Positions 17,785 through 28,497 of a stretch of 64,000 bases of DNA are shown piece after piece. The notes below the pieces were generated by a model, which searched no databases, was not told the origin of the DNA, and was given only the letters and a program-made list of their open reading frames with translations. The position numbers and the translations under genes are program-made. Numbering within the stretch: position 1 is the stretch's first letter; each line of letters opens with the position of its first letter. Source of the stretch: Alphaproteobacteria bacterium UBA1301 (GTDB taxonomy: Bacteria; Pseudomonadota; Alphaproteobacteria; Micropepsales; Micropepsaceae); contig DBUB01000018.1 of the NCBI GenBank assembly GCA_002307725.1, forward strand, positions 1-64,000. Direction: 5' to 3'.

Positions 17785-18662
17785 AAGGCGCGGTAGCTGA
17801 TGCCCTTGAGGGCCGCCTGTTCGGGAACCAGCGAGGTCGGCGTCATACCCGGTTGGGTGTTGGTTTCGAGCGCAACCAAGCGATGCTTCCCGTCGGTGTC
17901 GTCATAGCGGAAATCGGTGCGCGACACGCCCCGGCAGCCCAGCGCGGCATGGGCGCGTTCGGCAAGCTGCATCGCCTCTTTGGCGACATGATCCGGAATT
18001 GGCGCCGGCAGAATATGGCGCGAGCCACCCGCGGCGTATTTGGCTTGGTAGTCATAAAATTCAAGGCTGGTGACGATCTCGGTCACAGCAAGCGCTTGAG
18101 CCCCCATCACGGCGACGGTCAGTTCGCGCCCCGGAACATATTCTTCGACCATCCACAGAACGCTGTCGGACCATTTGTCGGCAGAGAGCGCTTCCGGCGG
18201 GCGGTTGTCGCCCTTCCTGACGATGAAGACACCGACCGAGGAGCCTTCGTTGACCGGCTTCACGACATAGGGCGGTTCCATCAGGTGCGCGGCTGCCGCG
18301 GCCTTGCGGTCGACCACAATGGATTTGACGATCGGCACGCCCGCCGCTGCGTAAATGTCCTTGCTGCGCTGCTTGTGCATGGCGAGCGCCGAGGCCAGCA
18401 CGCCCGAATGGGTATAGGGGATGCAGAGCAGTTCGAGCAGGCCTTGAACGGTGCCGTCTTCGCCGAAACGGCCGTGCAGCGCGTTGAACACAACGTCGGG
18501 TTTGGCGGCCTGCAAAATAGCGGGGAAATCGCCGACGCTGGGATCGATCTCGACGACCTCAAAGCCTTCCTCACGCAGAGCCTTGGCGCAATTGCTGCCG
18601 GAAATGAGGCTCACGTCACGTTCGGAGGAACGCCCGCCCAACAGAACTGCAACCTTCGTCAT
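17745..18662 (-). CDS. ddl: D-alanine--D-alanine ligase
   Basis: An ATP-grasp enzyme making the D-Ala-D-Ala dipeptide for peptidoglycan. The 305 residues begin MTKVAVLLGGRSSERDVSL and include NALHGRFGEDG, the ATP-binding VVKPVNEGSSVGV and the C-terminal metal site EINT-type sequence, here ALETNTQPGMT. The start 18662 is chosen because it gives the conserved N terminus and an ATGA overlap with murB. The frame is open nine codons further. Confidence 0.95.
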   Translation of the reverse strand: MTKVAVLLGGRSSERDVSLISGSNCAKALREEGFEVVEIDPSVGDFPAILQAAKPDVVFNALHGRFGEDGTVQGLLELLCIPYTHSGVLASALAMHKQRSKDIYAAAGVPIVKSIVVDRKAAAAAHLMEPPYVVKPVNEGSSVGVFIVRKGDNRPPEALSADKWSDSVLWMVEEYVPGRELTVAVMGAQALAVTEIVTSLEFYDYQAKYAAGGSRHILPAPIPDHVAKEAMQLAERAHAALGCRGVSRTDFRYDDTDGKHRLVALETNTQPGMTPTSLVPEQAALKGISYRALCRWIVEDASCDR

Positions 18663-19555
18663 GGTACGCCCACCCTTTTGATTTCCCATTCCAGCTCGAT
18701 GCCGGATTTTTCCTTGACGCGGGCACGGACCTGTTCGCCCAGCGCCTCAATCTCGGCCGCGCTAGCACCGCCAAGATTGATGAGGAAGTTGCAGTGCACG
18801 TCCGACACTTGCGCGTCACCGACCTTCAAACCGCGGCAGCCGGCGTCTTCGATCAGTTGCCAAGCTTTGGCGTTCGGCGGATTCTTGAAGGTCGAACCGC
18901 CGGTCTTCGATTTGATCGGCTGGCTTGCCTCACGCCGGGCGAGCAACTCGTCCATGCGCGCGCGCACGGCAGCCGGTTCGTCCTTGATGCCTTCCAACAC
19001 CGCTTCGACGAAGATGAGGTCGTCGGGCACATTCGACTTGCGATACGAAAAAACCATTTCGGCTGGCTTCAGGGTGTGCTTGACGCCGTGCAGGTCGATT
19101 GCCGTCGCTTCGACGAACACATCGTTGATCTCCGAGCCGTAGCAGCCCGCATTCATCCGCAGGGCCCCGCCGATGGTGCCCGGCACGCCGCGCAGGAATT
19201 CGAGCCCCGCGATCCCGGCATCGGCCGCACGCCGCGATACCGCCGCATCGAGTGCCGCCGCCCCGGCGCGGAGGCGAAGGCCTTCGATCTCCACCTTGCC
19301 GAAGGCGGCAGGTAAACGGATCACCACACCGGGAATGCCGCCGTCGCGCACCAGCAAATTCGAGCCGACGCCAACCACCATCACCGGCGTTCCGGGATGC
19401 CGCTTGGCCAGAAACTCGGCGAGATCGTCGGCATCGGCCGGACGATAGAGAACTTCGGCCGCACCGCCGGCGCGGAACCACACCAAGTCCTTCAGCGCCG
19501 CGCCGAATTGATAGGTGCCCCGGACGGGCGGCAGGCTTTCGCAGGCGCCGTTCAT
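18659..19555 (-). CDS. murB: UDP-N-acetylenolpyruvoylglucosamine reductase
   Basis: A flavoenzyme reducing the enolpyruvyl group to give UDP-MurNAc. The 298 residues have the FAD-binding part (VGVGSNLLVRDGG, GVPGTIGGALRMNAGCYG) and the catalytic serine in GGSTFKNP. The Tyr-loop insertion of E. coli MurB is missing, as in type II enzymes. It overlaps murC and ddl by four bases each. Confidence 0.95.
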   Translation of the reverse strand: MNGACESLPPVRGTYQFGAALKDLVWFRAGGAAEVLYRPADADDLAEFLAKRHPGTPVMVVGVGSNLLVRDGGIPGVVIRLPAAFGKVEIEGLRLRAGAAALDAAVSRRAADAGIAGLEFLRGVPGTIGGALRMNAGCYGSEINDVFVEATAIDLHGVKHTLKPAEMVFSYRKSNVPDDLIFVEAVLEGIKDEPAAVRARMDELLARREASQPIKSKTGGSTFKNPPNAKAWQLIEDAGCRGLKVGDAQVSDVHCNFLINLGGASAAEIEALGEQVRARVKEKSGIELEWEIKRVGVP

Positions 19556-20973
19556 CCTCGCGCCTCCAAAGCGGCTTGCAGTTTATGTGCCCACGCGGAA
19601 ATCGATCCGGCGCCAAGGCAGATCACTACCCCGCCCGGCTTCAGATACGGCGCCACCGCGGCCGCGAGATCGTCGCCACCGTCGATCGTCATGACATGGC
19701 GATGGCCATGGGCGCGCAAGGCGTCGGCATAGGTATCGCGGTCGAAACCTTCGATCGGCGCCTCACCCGCGGCATAGACTGGCGCAATCACTGCCACATC
19801 GGCATCGTTGAGGCACTTGGAAAATTCCGCGAAGGTGTCGCGCAAACGGGTGTAGCGGTGCGGCTGCACCACGGCCACGACCGGCCCCGAATAAGCTTGG
19901 CGTGCCGCCTTCAAGGCAGCAGCGATCTTGAATGGATTGTGGGCGTAATCGTCGATGATCGCGACGCCGTTCCATTCGCCGACTTTGGTAAAGCGCCGCC
20001 CGACCCCGCGAAAGGTTGCCAGCGCGTGCCCAATGGTTGCGTCGGAGGCACCAAGCTCGCTCGCCACCGCGATCGCCGCCAGCGAGTTCTGCACATTGTG
20101 TTCGCCCGGCATCGGCAATTTGAGGTTTTCGAGGCGGCGCTCGGCCCCAGCACGGCGATCGGTGAACACCACATCGTAAAGGCTCGTACCCTCGGCAAAG
20201 CGGATGTTGAGCGCGCGCACGTCGGCCTGCGGGCTGAGCCCATAGGTGATGATGCGGCGGTCGGTGATGCGCCCGACCATTGCCTGCACTTCGGGATGAT
20301 CGATGCAGAGCACGGCAAAACCGTAGAACGGAACGTTCTCAACAAAACGCTGGAAGGCGTCGCGCAGATGATCGAACGACTTGTAGAAATCGATGTGATC
20401 GGGATCGACATTGGTCACCACCGCGATGGTGGACGGCAGGCGCAGGAAGGTGCCGTCACTTTCGTCAGCTTCCACCACCACCCACTCGCCCTGACCAAGC
20501 CGCGCATTGGTGCCGTAAGCATTGATGATACCGCCGTTGACGACGGTCGGGTCGAGACCCGCCGCATCCAGCAACGCGGCCACCATCGTGGTGGTCGTGG
20601 TCTTGCCGTTGGTACCGGCGACGGCGATGCAGGATTTCAGCCGCATGATCTCGGCGAGCATCTCGGCGCGGCGGACCAGCGGCAGACCCTTGAGGCGCGC
20701 GGCGTCGAATTCGGGATTGCCCGGCTTCACGGCCGAGGAATAGACCACCACATGGGCGTCGGTGAGGTTCTCCGGCGAATGCCCGACATGAACCGGAATG
20801 CCCATGGCTTTGAGGCGCTTCACATTGTTGTTGTCGGCCGCGTCCGAGCCCTGAACCTTGTAACCAAGATTGTGCATGATCTCGGCGATGCCGCTCATAC
20901 CGATACCGCCGATGCCGATGAAGTGAATGGCTCCGATATCAAGCGGAACGCGGGTGCCGACGGGTCCGGTCAT
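19552..20973 (-). CDS. murC: UDP-N-acetylmuramate--L-alanine ligase
   Basis: Adds the first L-alanine to UDP-MurNAc in the cytoplasm. The 473 residues have the N-terminal Rossmann motif GIGGIGMSGIA, the ATP loop AGTNGKTTT at 119-127, and the Mur-ligase central and C-terminal domains (DDYAHNP, VVQPHRYTR). It overlaps both neighbours by four bases. Confidence 0.96.
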   Translation of the reverse strand: MTGPVGTRVPLDIGAIHFIGIGGIGMSGIAEIMHNLGYKVQGSDAADNNNVKRLKAMGIPVHVGHSPENLTDAHVVVYSSAVKPGNPEFDAARLKGLPLVRRAEMLAEIMRLKSCIAVAGTNGKTTTTTMVAALLDAAGLDPTVVNGGIINAYGTNARLGQGEWVVVEADESDGTFLRLPSTIAVVTNVDPDHIDFYKSFDHLRDAFQRFVENVPFYGFAVLCIDHPEVQAMVGRITDRRIITYGLSPQADVRALNIRFAEGTSLYDVVFTDRRAGAERRLENLKLPMPGEHNVQNSLAAIAVASELGASDATIGHALATFRGVGRRFTKVGEWNGVAIIDDYAHNPFKIAAALKAARQAYSGPVVAVVQPHRYTRLRDTFAEFSKCLNDADVAVIAPVYAAGEAPIEGFDRDTYADALRAHGHRHVMTIDGGDDLAAAVAPYLKPGGVVICLGAGSISAWAHKLQAALEARG

Positions 20974-22055
20974 CGCGTGACCTCCAATTTTTCAACAAGA
21001 TCGGCCAGCGCGCATGTCGCATCGGGTCTGCCCAACGTGAGCGCCGCCGCGGCGCGCTTGGCGAGGCCTTCGGGATCGCTGAAGGCTCCGGTCAACATGG
21101 CCGCTAGCTTTTCTGGCGTGAAATCCTTTTGCGGTAGGCGCCAACCGCCCCCGGCATCGACCAAGGCCTCAGCATTGGGCGTCTGATTGTCGTCGAGGGC
21201 GTGCGGCAGCGGCACCAGAATCGCGGGCCGCCCGATACAGGCGAGTTCCGAAACCGTTCCCGCCCCGGCGCGCGCGATGACAAGATGCGCCTTGGCGATC
21301 TGGGCCGGCATGTCTTTGTAGAAGGTGGCAAGATCGCACTTGACACCCATCCGGTCGTAAACGCGGCGAACGCCTTCGAGGTCTTCGGAGCGGCACTGCT
21401 GCACGATTTCGATGCGAGACTTGATCGCGTCCGGCAGACTGTCGATGGCACCCGGTACGCGCTCGGAAAACACCCGCGCGCCCTGGCTGCCGCCGAACAC
21501 CAAGAGGCGGATCGGGCCGCTGACGGGCACCGCAAACGGCGCGGCGGCGAGCGCGATCACATCGGGGCGCAAGGGATTGCCGGTGTAGACGATCTTTTTG
21601 GTGTTCTTGGGCAGGAACCGCACCAGCTTGAAATTGGCGGCGATTACCTTGACGTAATTCATCAACAGCCGGTTGGCACGACCGAGCAGTGCGTCGGGTG
21701 AAAGAATCGCTGTCGGCAAACCCGCAACGCACGCCGCCAGCATCACCGGCACGCTTGGATAACCACCGAAACCGACCACCGCGGCGGGCTTCAGCGCCTT
21801 CAGCTTGAAGAACGACACGGCCACACCCGCGATGATCTCAAACGGCGCCGAAATGAGGCCAATCACCGAACGGTCGGAAAACGCCGCCGACGGCACGATG
21901 ACAATACCGGCGCCGGGAAACACGTTGCCATAGCCGGTGCCGCGCTTGTCGGTCATCACCACGATTTTATGACCGCGCGCCATCAGTTCGCCCGCCAGGG
22001 CCTGCGCCGGAAAGAGGTGTCCGCCGGTGCCGCCGGCCGCTAGCACAACCGTCAT
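20970..22055 (-). CDS. murG: UDP-GlcNAc:undecaprenyl-PP-MurNAc-pentapeptide GlcNAc transferase
   Basis: A peripheral membrane glycosyltransferase converting lipid I to lipid II. The chosen start gives 361 residues beginning MTVVLAAGGTGGHLFPA, with the GGTGGH loop at 8-13, and a later nucleotide-sugar motif GAGTVSELACIGRPAILVP. The frame remains open upstream to 22370 but this is inside ftsW. The four-base overlap with the ftsW stop supports 22055. Confidence 0.95.
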   Translation of the reverse strand: MTVVLAAGGTGGHLFPAQALAGELMARGHKIVVMTDKRGTGYGNVFPGAGIVIVPSAAFSDRSVIGLISAPFEIIAGVAVSFFKLKALKPAAVVGFGGYPSVPVMLAACVAGLPTAILSPDALLGRANRLLMNYVKVIAANFKLVRFLPKNTKKIVYTGNPLRPDVIALAAAPFAVPVSGPIRLLVFGGSQGARVFSERVPGAIDSLPDAIKSRIEIVQQCRSEDLEGVRRVYDRMGVKCDLATFYKDMPAQIAKAHLVIARAGAGTVSELACIGRPAILVPLPHALDDNQTPNAEALVDAGGGWRLPQKDFTPEKLAAMLTGAFSDPEGLAKRAAAALTLGRPDATCALADLVEKLEVTR

Positions 22056-23193
22056 GGCCGCGCTCCTCTGAGGGCGAACTGGGAAACGTCGCGCAGTTCG
22101 ATCTGGGGCCGCTCGCGGCCAAGTGCCAGCACAAAGCCCATCGTCAAGGCCACTGCGAACAGCGACGAACCGCCCGCCGAAATGAACGGCAGTGTCATGC
22201 CTTTGGCGGGCATCATGTTCATCGCCACCGCCATATTGATGAACGCCTGCAACGCCAGCACCGTCGCAAGGCCTGCACCAGAAAGTTGCAGGAAGGCTTC
22301 CCGCGTCGACGCCGCGCGGATGAGCAGACGTACCGTCAGAAACATGAACAGCAACACGATCACGCCGCACACGACGAGCCCGAACTCTTCGCCTGCCACC
22401 GCATAGATGAAGTCGGAATGGACATCGGGCAGGTGGTATTTCACCGTGCCGGCACCTGGACCAACGCCGAATAGCCCGCCATGCGAGAAGGCCTTGAGCG
22501 ACAAGTTTACCTGATGGCCTTTATCGGTCGGGTGAATGAACTGCATTACGCGGTGCTGCACATGCTGGAATTTCCAGAATGCAATGACCGCCAGACAGGC
22601 GGTGCCGCCGCCGACCATTGCCATCCATTTCGCCGACAGACCGGCGAAGAACAGCATCGCAACGCAAAGCAGCACCAGCAGGAAGGTCTGGCCGACGTCC
22701 GGCTCCAACATCAACACCACCAGCGCCGGCGCCAGCAAAAGCAGCACGATTGCGGGCTTGGGCAGCCGCCACGGATCCTGATCTGCAAGAATGGCAGCGG
22801 CCAGCACGGCGAACGCGGGCTTGAGGAATTCAGACGGCTGCAAGGTGACGACGCCGAGATCGAGCCAGCGCTTGGCGCCCAGCGTCGTCGTACCGACGAA
22901 CAGCACCAGTACGGAAACAAGAATCGACAGCACATAAACGACCACCGCCAGCCGCATCACTTCGGCGGGCTTCAGCAGCGAGGTGCCGAACAAAATCGCG
23001 ATCGCGATGACCGCAAAGACCACCTGCTTCGCCGCGAAATGGAAATTGCCTTCGGTGGCCGGACCGCCGCTCGCCGCCGGGCTCGCCGCCACCGCCAGCA
23101 TCAAACCAATGCCGAGGAGCAAGAACACGGTGATGGCGGACGCACGATCAATGGTCCACCACCAGTCGGACAGGACGTTGCGGCTGGCGCGGT

Positions 23194-23197
<4 letters not shown>
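22052..23197 (-). CDS. ftsW: Peptidoglycan polymerase / division protein FtsW
   Basis: A SEDS-family integral membrane glycosyltransferase that works with FtsI at the septum. The 381 residues show about ten hydrophobic segments, and the family stretches GAKRWLDLGVVTLQPSEFLK and FISAGGSSLFAVALTMG are present. The ATG at 23197 overlaps murD by four bases. The frame extends 29 codons upstream inside murD and that extension is rejected. Confidence 0.95.
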
Positions 23198-24582
<1,385 letters not shown>

Positions 24583-24583
24583 A

Positions 24584-25675
24584 CTACCTCAACTTCAACG
24601 TCGAAAGACCAATCAGCGCCAACACCACCGCGATGATCCAGAAGCGGATTACGATGGTCGGTTCGCGCCAGCCGAGCTGTTCGAAATGATGATGGATGGG
24701 CGCCATGCGGAACACTCGCTTGCCCGTCAGCTTGAACGAAATCACCTGCACGATGACCGACACGGTCTCGAGCACGAAGAGCCCGCCAATCACCACCAGC
24801 ACGACCTCGTGCTTGACCGCCACCGCTACCGCGCCGAGCGCGCCGCCGAGCGGCAGCGATCCCGTATCGCCCATAAAAACGGACGCGGGTGGGGCGTTGT
24901 ACCAGAGAAACCCGAGACCACCGCCGATCAGCGCGGAAAGGAACACCGCAAGCTCGCCGGTGTCGCGCACATAGACGAGCTGCAGGTAGCTGGAGAATTT
25001 CTCGTTGCCGACGAGATAGGCGATCAGCACAAAGGCGGCCGCCGCGATCATCACCGGCATGATGGCGAGCCCGTCAAGGCCGTCGGTGAAATTCACCGCA
25101 TTGGCAAAACCGGTGATCCAAAAGCCGCCGACGAAAATGAAGCCGAGGCCGAGGCTAAGCACGATGTTCTTGAAGAACGGCACTGCCAGAGTACCGCTAA
25201 GGCTGGACGGCTCCGCCTGCATGATGAACCAAGTGGCGAGGAAGCCGACGCCGAATTCGACCAGCAGCCGCAGCTTGCCGCTGATGCCATCGGACGAGTG
25301 CTTGGTGATCTTCATGTAATCGTCGGCGAACCCCAAGAAGCCGTAAGCGACCGTCACGAACAGCACGATCCAGACGTAAGGATTGGCAAGGTCGGCCCAC
25401 AGCAGCGTCGAAACTACCACCGAGATCAGGATGAGCAGCCCGCCCATGGTCGGCGTACCCTTCTTCTCGACGATGTGGCGCTGCGGTCCGTCGGCGCGGA
25501 TCGGCTGGCCCTTGCCCTGCTTCAACTTCAGCCAGGCGATCAGACTGGGACCGATCCAAAAGGCGATAAACAACGCGGTGAGAATCGCGCCGCCGGAACG
25601 GAACGACAGGTACTTGAACAGACGCAGGAACGCGAGCTGATCGGCATGGGGCAGATAGAACAAAAAGTGGAACAT
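24584..25675 (-). CDS. mraY: Phospho-N-acetylmuramoyl-pentapeptide transferase
   Basis: An integral membrane enzyme with about ten transmembrane segments making lipid I from undecaprenyl phosphate and UDP-MurNAc-pentapeptide. The 363 residues include the family motifs GTPTMGG, FADDYMK, NFTDGLDGLA and the histidine-rich APIHHHFEQLGW. Only three bases separate it from murF and one base from murD. Confidence 0.96.
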   Translation of the reverse strand: MFHFLFYLPHADQLAFLRLFKYLSFRSGGAILTALFIAFWIGPSLIAWLKLKQGKGQPIRADGPQRHIVEKKGTPTMGGLLILISVVVSTLLWADLANPYVWIVLFVTVAYGFLGFADDYMKITKHSSDGISGKLRLLVEFGVGFLATWFIMQAEPSSLSGTLAVPFFKNIVLSLGLGFIFVGGFWITGFANAVNFTDGLDGLAIMPVMIAAAAFVLIAYLVGNEKFSSYLQLVYVRDTGELAVFLSALIGGGLGFLWYNAPPASVFMGDTGSLPLGGALGAVAVAVKHEVVLVVIGGLFVLETVSVIVQVISFKLTGKRVFRMAPIHHHFEQLGWREPTIVIRFWIIAVVLALIGLSTLKLR

Positions 25676-25678
25676 CGC

Positions 25679-27037
25679 TTATCCCCCAACCCTCGCCTTG
25701 ATCGCTTCGATGACCACACCCATGCGGGTGCTGTTCGAACCTTTCACCAGCACCGTGTCGCCCGCCTTCACCGCCGCCGCCACCACGGGCGCAAGCTCAT
25801 GCGAATTCGCGGCATAGGCGGTGCGCCGCTCAGCCGGCAGCGCTTCGTAAAGCGCCTGCATCAGCGGACCGCACAGAAAAACGAGATCGGCGCATGCCAG
25901 ATGCGGCGCCAGGCCCGCATGCAATGCCGGACCTTCGGGGCCCATCTCCAGCATATCGCCGAGCACGGCGATTTTGCGCCCTGGCGCCTTGGCGAGGAGG
26001 CTGAATGCCGCCGCCATCGATGCCGGATTGGCATTGTAGCTCTCGTCGATGATTTCAACGCCGTTCGCATGAACGCGTTCGCCGCGACCTTTCAGAGCGG
26101 TAAACTTGGACAGGGCCGCCGCCGCCGTCGCGACATCACCGCCTGCCGCACCCACCGTGAGCAAAGCCCCGAGCGCGTTGCTGGCGATATGCTTGCCCGG
26201 CGCACCGATCACGGCCTCCACGGACTTGCCGAGGATTTCGGCCCGGATGCGCACACCCTCTGCCGTCTCTTCATAATGGGTGAGACGGCCGTCGGCGCAG
26301 GCGGCAGAACCGAAGGTGAGAATGTTGGTCACGCCGAGCTGTTTGGCGCGCGTGCGCAAACGTTCGCAATAGGGACTATCCACCGGCAACAGGGCCGGGC
26401 CGCCGGACACGAGACCTTCGAAGATTTCCGACTTGGCGTCGGCGATGGCGTCACAATTGCCAAAGAATTCCAGATGCGCCGGCGCGATGGTGGTGATCAA
26501 CACAATATTGGGTTTGGCCAGCGGCACCAGCCCGCGAATCTCGCCAAAGTGGTTCATGCCGATTTCGAACACGGCATAGTCGGCTTCGCGCGGCAACGAC
26601 GCGACCGAGAACGGCACACCCCAATGATTGTTGAACGAGGCGCCCGATACATGGGTCTTGCCCAACGCCCCAAAGGCGAGTTTCAGCATTTCCTTGGTCG
26701 TGGTCTTGCCGGCACTGCCGGTGACGGCGACGACCTTCGCCTTGGCGCGGGCCCTGGCGGCGCGGGCAAGGTCTTCCAAGGCGCGCTGGGTATGCGCCAC
26801 CATCAGTACCGGGCCCGCAGCCTCGACGGGGCGCGACACCAGCACGGCGGCGGCCTTGTTCGCGAATGCCGGGGCGATGAAATCGTGACCGTCTTTGCTG
26901 TCGCCCTTGACAGCGAGATAGAGGTCGCCCGGCTTGGCTTTGCGTGAATCCAGCACCAGGCGCAAGACCGTGAACGGCGCCGAGGCTTTGCCCAGCGTGG
27001 CGCGTTCGATTTCTTCCGAAGTCCACAACACGCTCAT
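25679..27037 (-). CDS. murF: UDP-MurNAc-tripeptide--D-alanyl-D-alanine ligase
   Basis: Adds the D-Ala-D-Ala dipeptide made by Ddl. The 452 residues contain the ATP loop GSAGKTTTKE at about 108-117, NHWGVP, GMNHFGEI and IIDESYNANP. The ATG at 27037 begins MSVLWTSEEI and overlaps murE by four bases. Four further upstream codons are possible but not needed. Confidence 0.95.
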   Translation of the reverse strand: MSVLWTSEEIERATLGKASAPFTVLRLVLDSRKAKPGDLYLAVKGDSKDGHDFIAPAFANKAAAVLVSRPVEAAGPVLMVAHTQRALEDLARAARARAKAKVVAVTGSAGKTTTKEMLKLAFGALGKTHVSGASFNNHWGVPFSVASLPREADYAVFEIGMNHFGEIRGLVPLAKPNIVLITTIAPAHLEFFGNCDAIADAKSEIFEGLVSGGPALLPVDSPYCERLRTRAKQLGVTNILTFGSAACADGRLTHYEETAEGVRIRAEILGKSVEAVIGAPGKHIASNALGALLTVGAAGGDVATAAAALSKFTALKGRGERVHANGVEIIDESYNANPASMAAAFSLLAKAPGRKIAVLGDMLEMGPEGPALHAGLAPHLACADLVFLCGPLMQALYEALPAERRTAYAANSHELAPVVAAAVKAGDTVLVKGSNSTRMGVVIEAIKARVGG

Positions 27038-28497
27038 GCCCGGTTCCATTCCCGCCCGCCCAGCTTCACCGCCGCCGCAACCGCTTCGTCGCGATCGTTG
27101 AACGGATGCACGTCTGTTCCAACGATCTGTCCGCTTTCGTGGCCCTTGCCGGCGATCACCAACACATCACCATCGCCAAGACCGGCAATGGCGGTGCGGA
27201 TCGCTTCACCGCGATCGCCGATTTCGGTCGCGTCGCGACAACCAGCGAGGATTTCCTTGCGGATCATCGCGGCCTCTTCGCTGCGCGGATTGTCATCGGT
27301 GACAATGACAAAATCGGCTAACCGCGCGGCGATCTCACCCATTTGCGGGCGCTTGGCCTTGTCGCGATCGCCGCCGCAGCCAAACACCACCACCAGCTTG
27401 CGCGCCGTGTGCGGACGCAAGGCGGCGAGCACATTTTCCAATCCATCGGGGGTGTGGGCGTAATCGACGAACACTGGCGCCCCGCCCGCTGCCACGGCGA
27501 CTTTTTCCAGCCGTCCCGGCGCGCCTTTCAGATGTTCGAGCGCCGCAAACACGCCATCGGCGGGTTCGCCCAAACCGATCGCGAGGCCAGCAGCGACCAA
27601 CGCATTGGAGGCCTGGAAAGCGCCCGCCAGCGGCAGCGCAATCCGGTACGTCTTACCGGCATATCGGATTTGAAGCTTCTGGCCGTCGAGCGACGGATCG
27701 CGCGACAACAGCTTCAGACCGCCGCCATTCTCGCCGACGGTGATGAGCCGAAGTCCGCGTTCGGCCGCCGCCGCGATGAAGGTCTGGGATTGTTCGGTAT
27801 CGGCATTGACCACCGCCGCCGCGCCGTCGCGCGCCAGATCGCGGAACAGCCGCAGCTTGGCATTCAGATAATGCTCAAAGGTCGGATGATAGTCGCGATG
27901 ATCCGGCGTGATGTTGGTGAAGCCGACCGCCGCGATATCGGCGCCGTCGAGCCGGTACTGATCGAGCCCGTGGCTGGAGGCTTCCAAAGCCAGATAGTCG
28001 ATGCCGTCTGCTTTCACTTCCGCAAGGATCTTTTGGACTTCAATAGGCCCAGGCGTGGTGTGATGGAGCGTGATGGAGCGCTCCGGCGTCACGACGCCGA
28101 TGGTGCCCATGCTTGCGGCCCGCTTGCCCAGTGCCGTCCAAATCTCGCGCAGGAAAACCGTGATCGAGGTCTTGCCGTTGGTCCCAGTGACGGCGGCGAT
28201 GGTTGCCGGCTGAGCGCCGTAGAAGGCCGCCGCCGCATGCGCCAAAGCCAAGCGCGGATTTTCCGCCGGAATAAAGTCCACGCCGACGGCCTTCACGGCG
28301 GCGGCGATTGCGGGCTTGCCGAGCACGGCAACGGCGCCGCGCGCCACCGCATCGCCGACAAAGCTGGCGCCATCGCCCTTGGTTCCGGGGATGGCGGCAA
28401 ACAAAAAACCGATTCTGACTTCACGGCTGTCGCTGGCGAGGCCGGCGAATTTCTTCACCGTCTCGGGCCCAACCACCACCTTTTTACCCGCTACCAT
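27034..28497 (-). CDS. murE: UDP-MurNAc-dipeptide--meso-diaminopimelate ligase
   Basis: Adds the third peptide residue of peptidoglycan. The 487 residues have the ATP loop TGTNGKTS at 104-111, the substrate motif HHTTPGP, and DNPRSE in the C-terminal domain. DNPR is the specificity motif for meso-diaminopimelate, so the wall is the usual Gram-negative DAP type. Its start overlaps the ftsI end by 14 bases. Confidence 0.96.
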   Translation of the reverse strand: MVAGKKVVVGPETVKKFAGLASDSREVRIGFLFAAIPGTKGDGASFVGDAVARGAVAVLGKPAIAAAVKAVGVDFIPAENPRLALAHAAAAFYGAQPATIAAVTGTNGKTSITVFLREIWTALGKRAASMGTIGVVTPERSITLHHTTPGPIEVQKILAEVKADGIDYLALEASSHGLDQYRLDGADIAAVGFTNITPDHRDYHPTFEHYLNAKLRLFRDLARDGAAAVVNADTEQSQTFIAAAAERGLRLITVGENGGGLKLLSRDPSLDGQKLQIRYAGKTYRIALPLAGAFQASNALVAAGLAIGLGEPADGVFAALEHLKGAPGRLEKVAVAAGGAPVFVDYAHTPDGLENVLAALRPHTARKLVVVFGCGGDRDKAKRPQMGEIAARLADFVIVTDDNPRSEEAAMIRKEILAGCRDATEIGDRGEAIRTAIAGLGDGDVLVIAGKGHESGQIVGTDVHPFNDRDEAVAAAVKLGGREWNRA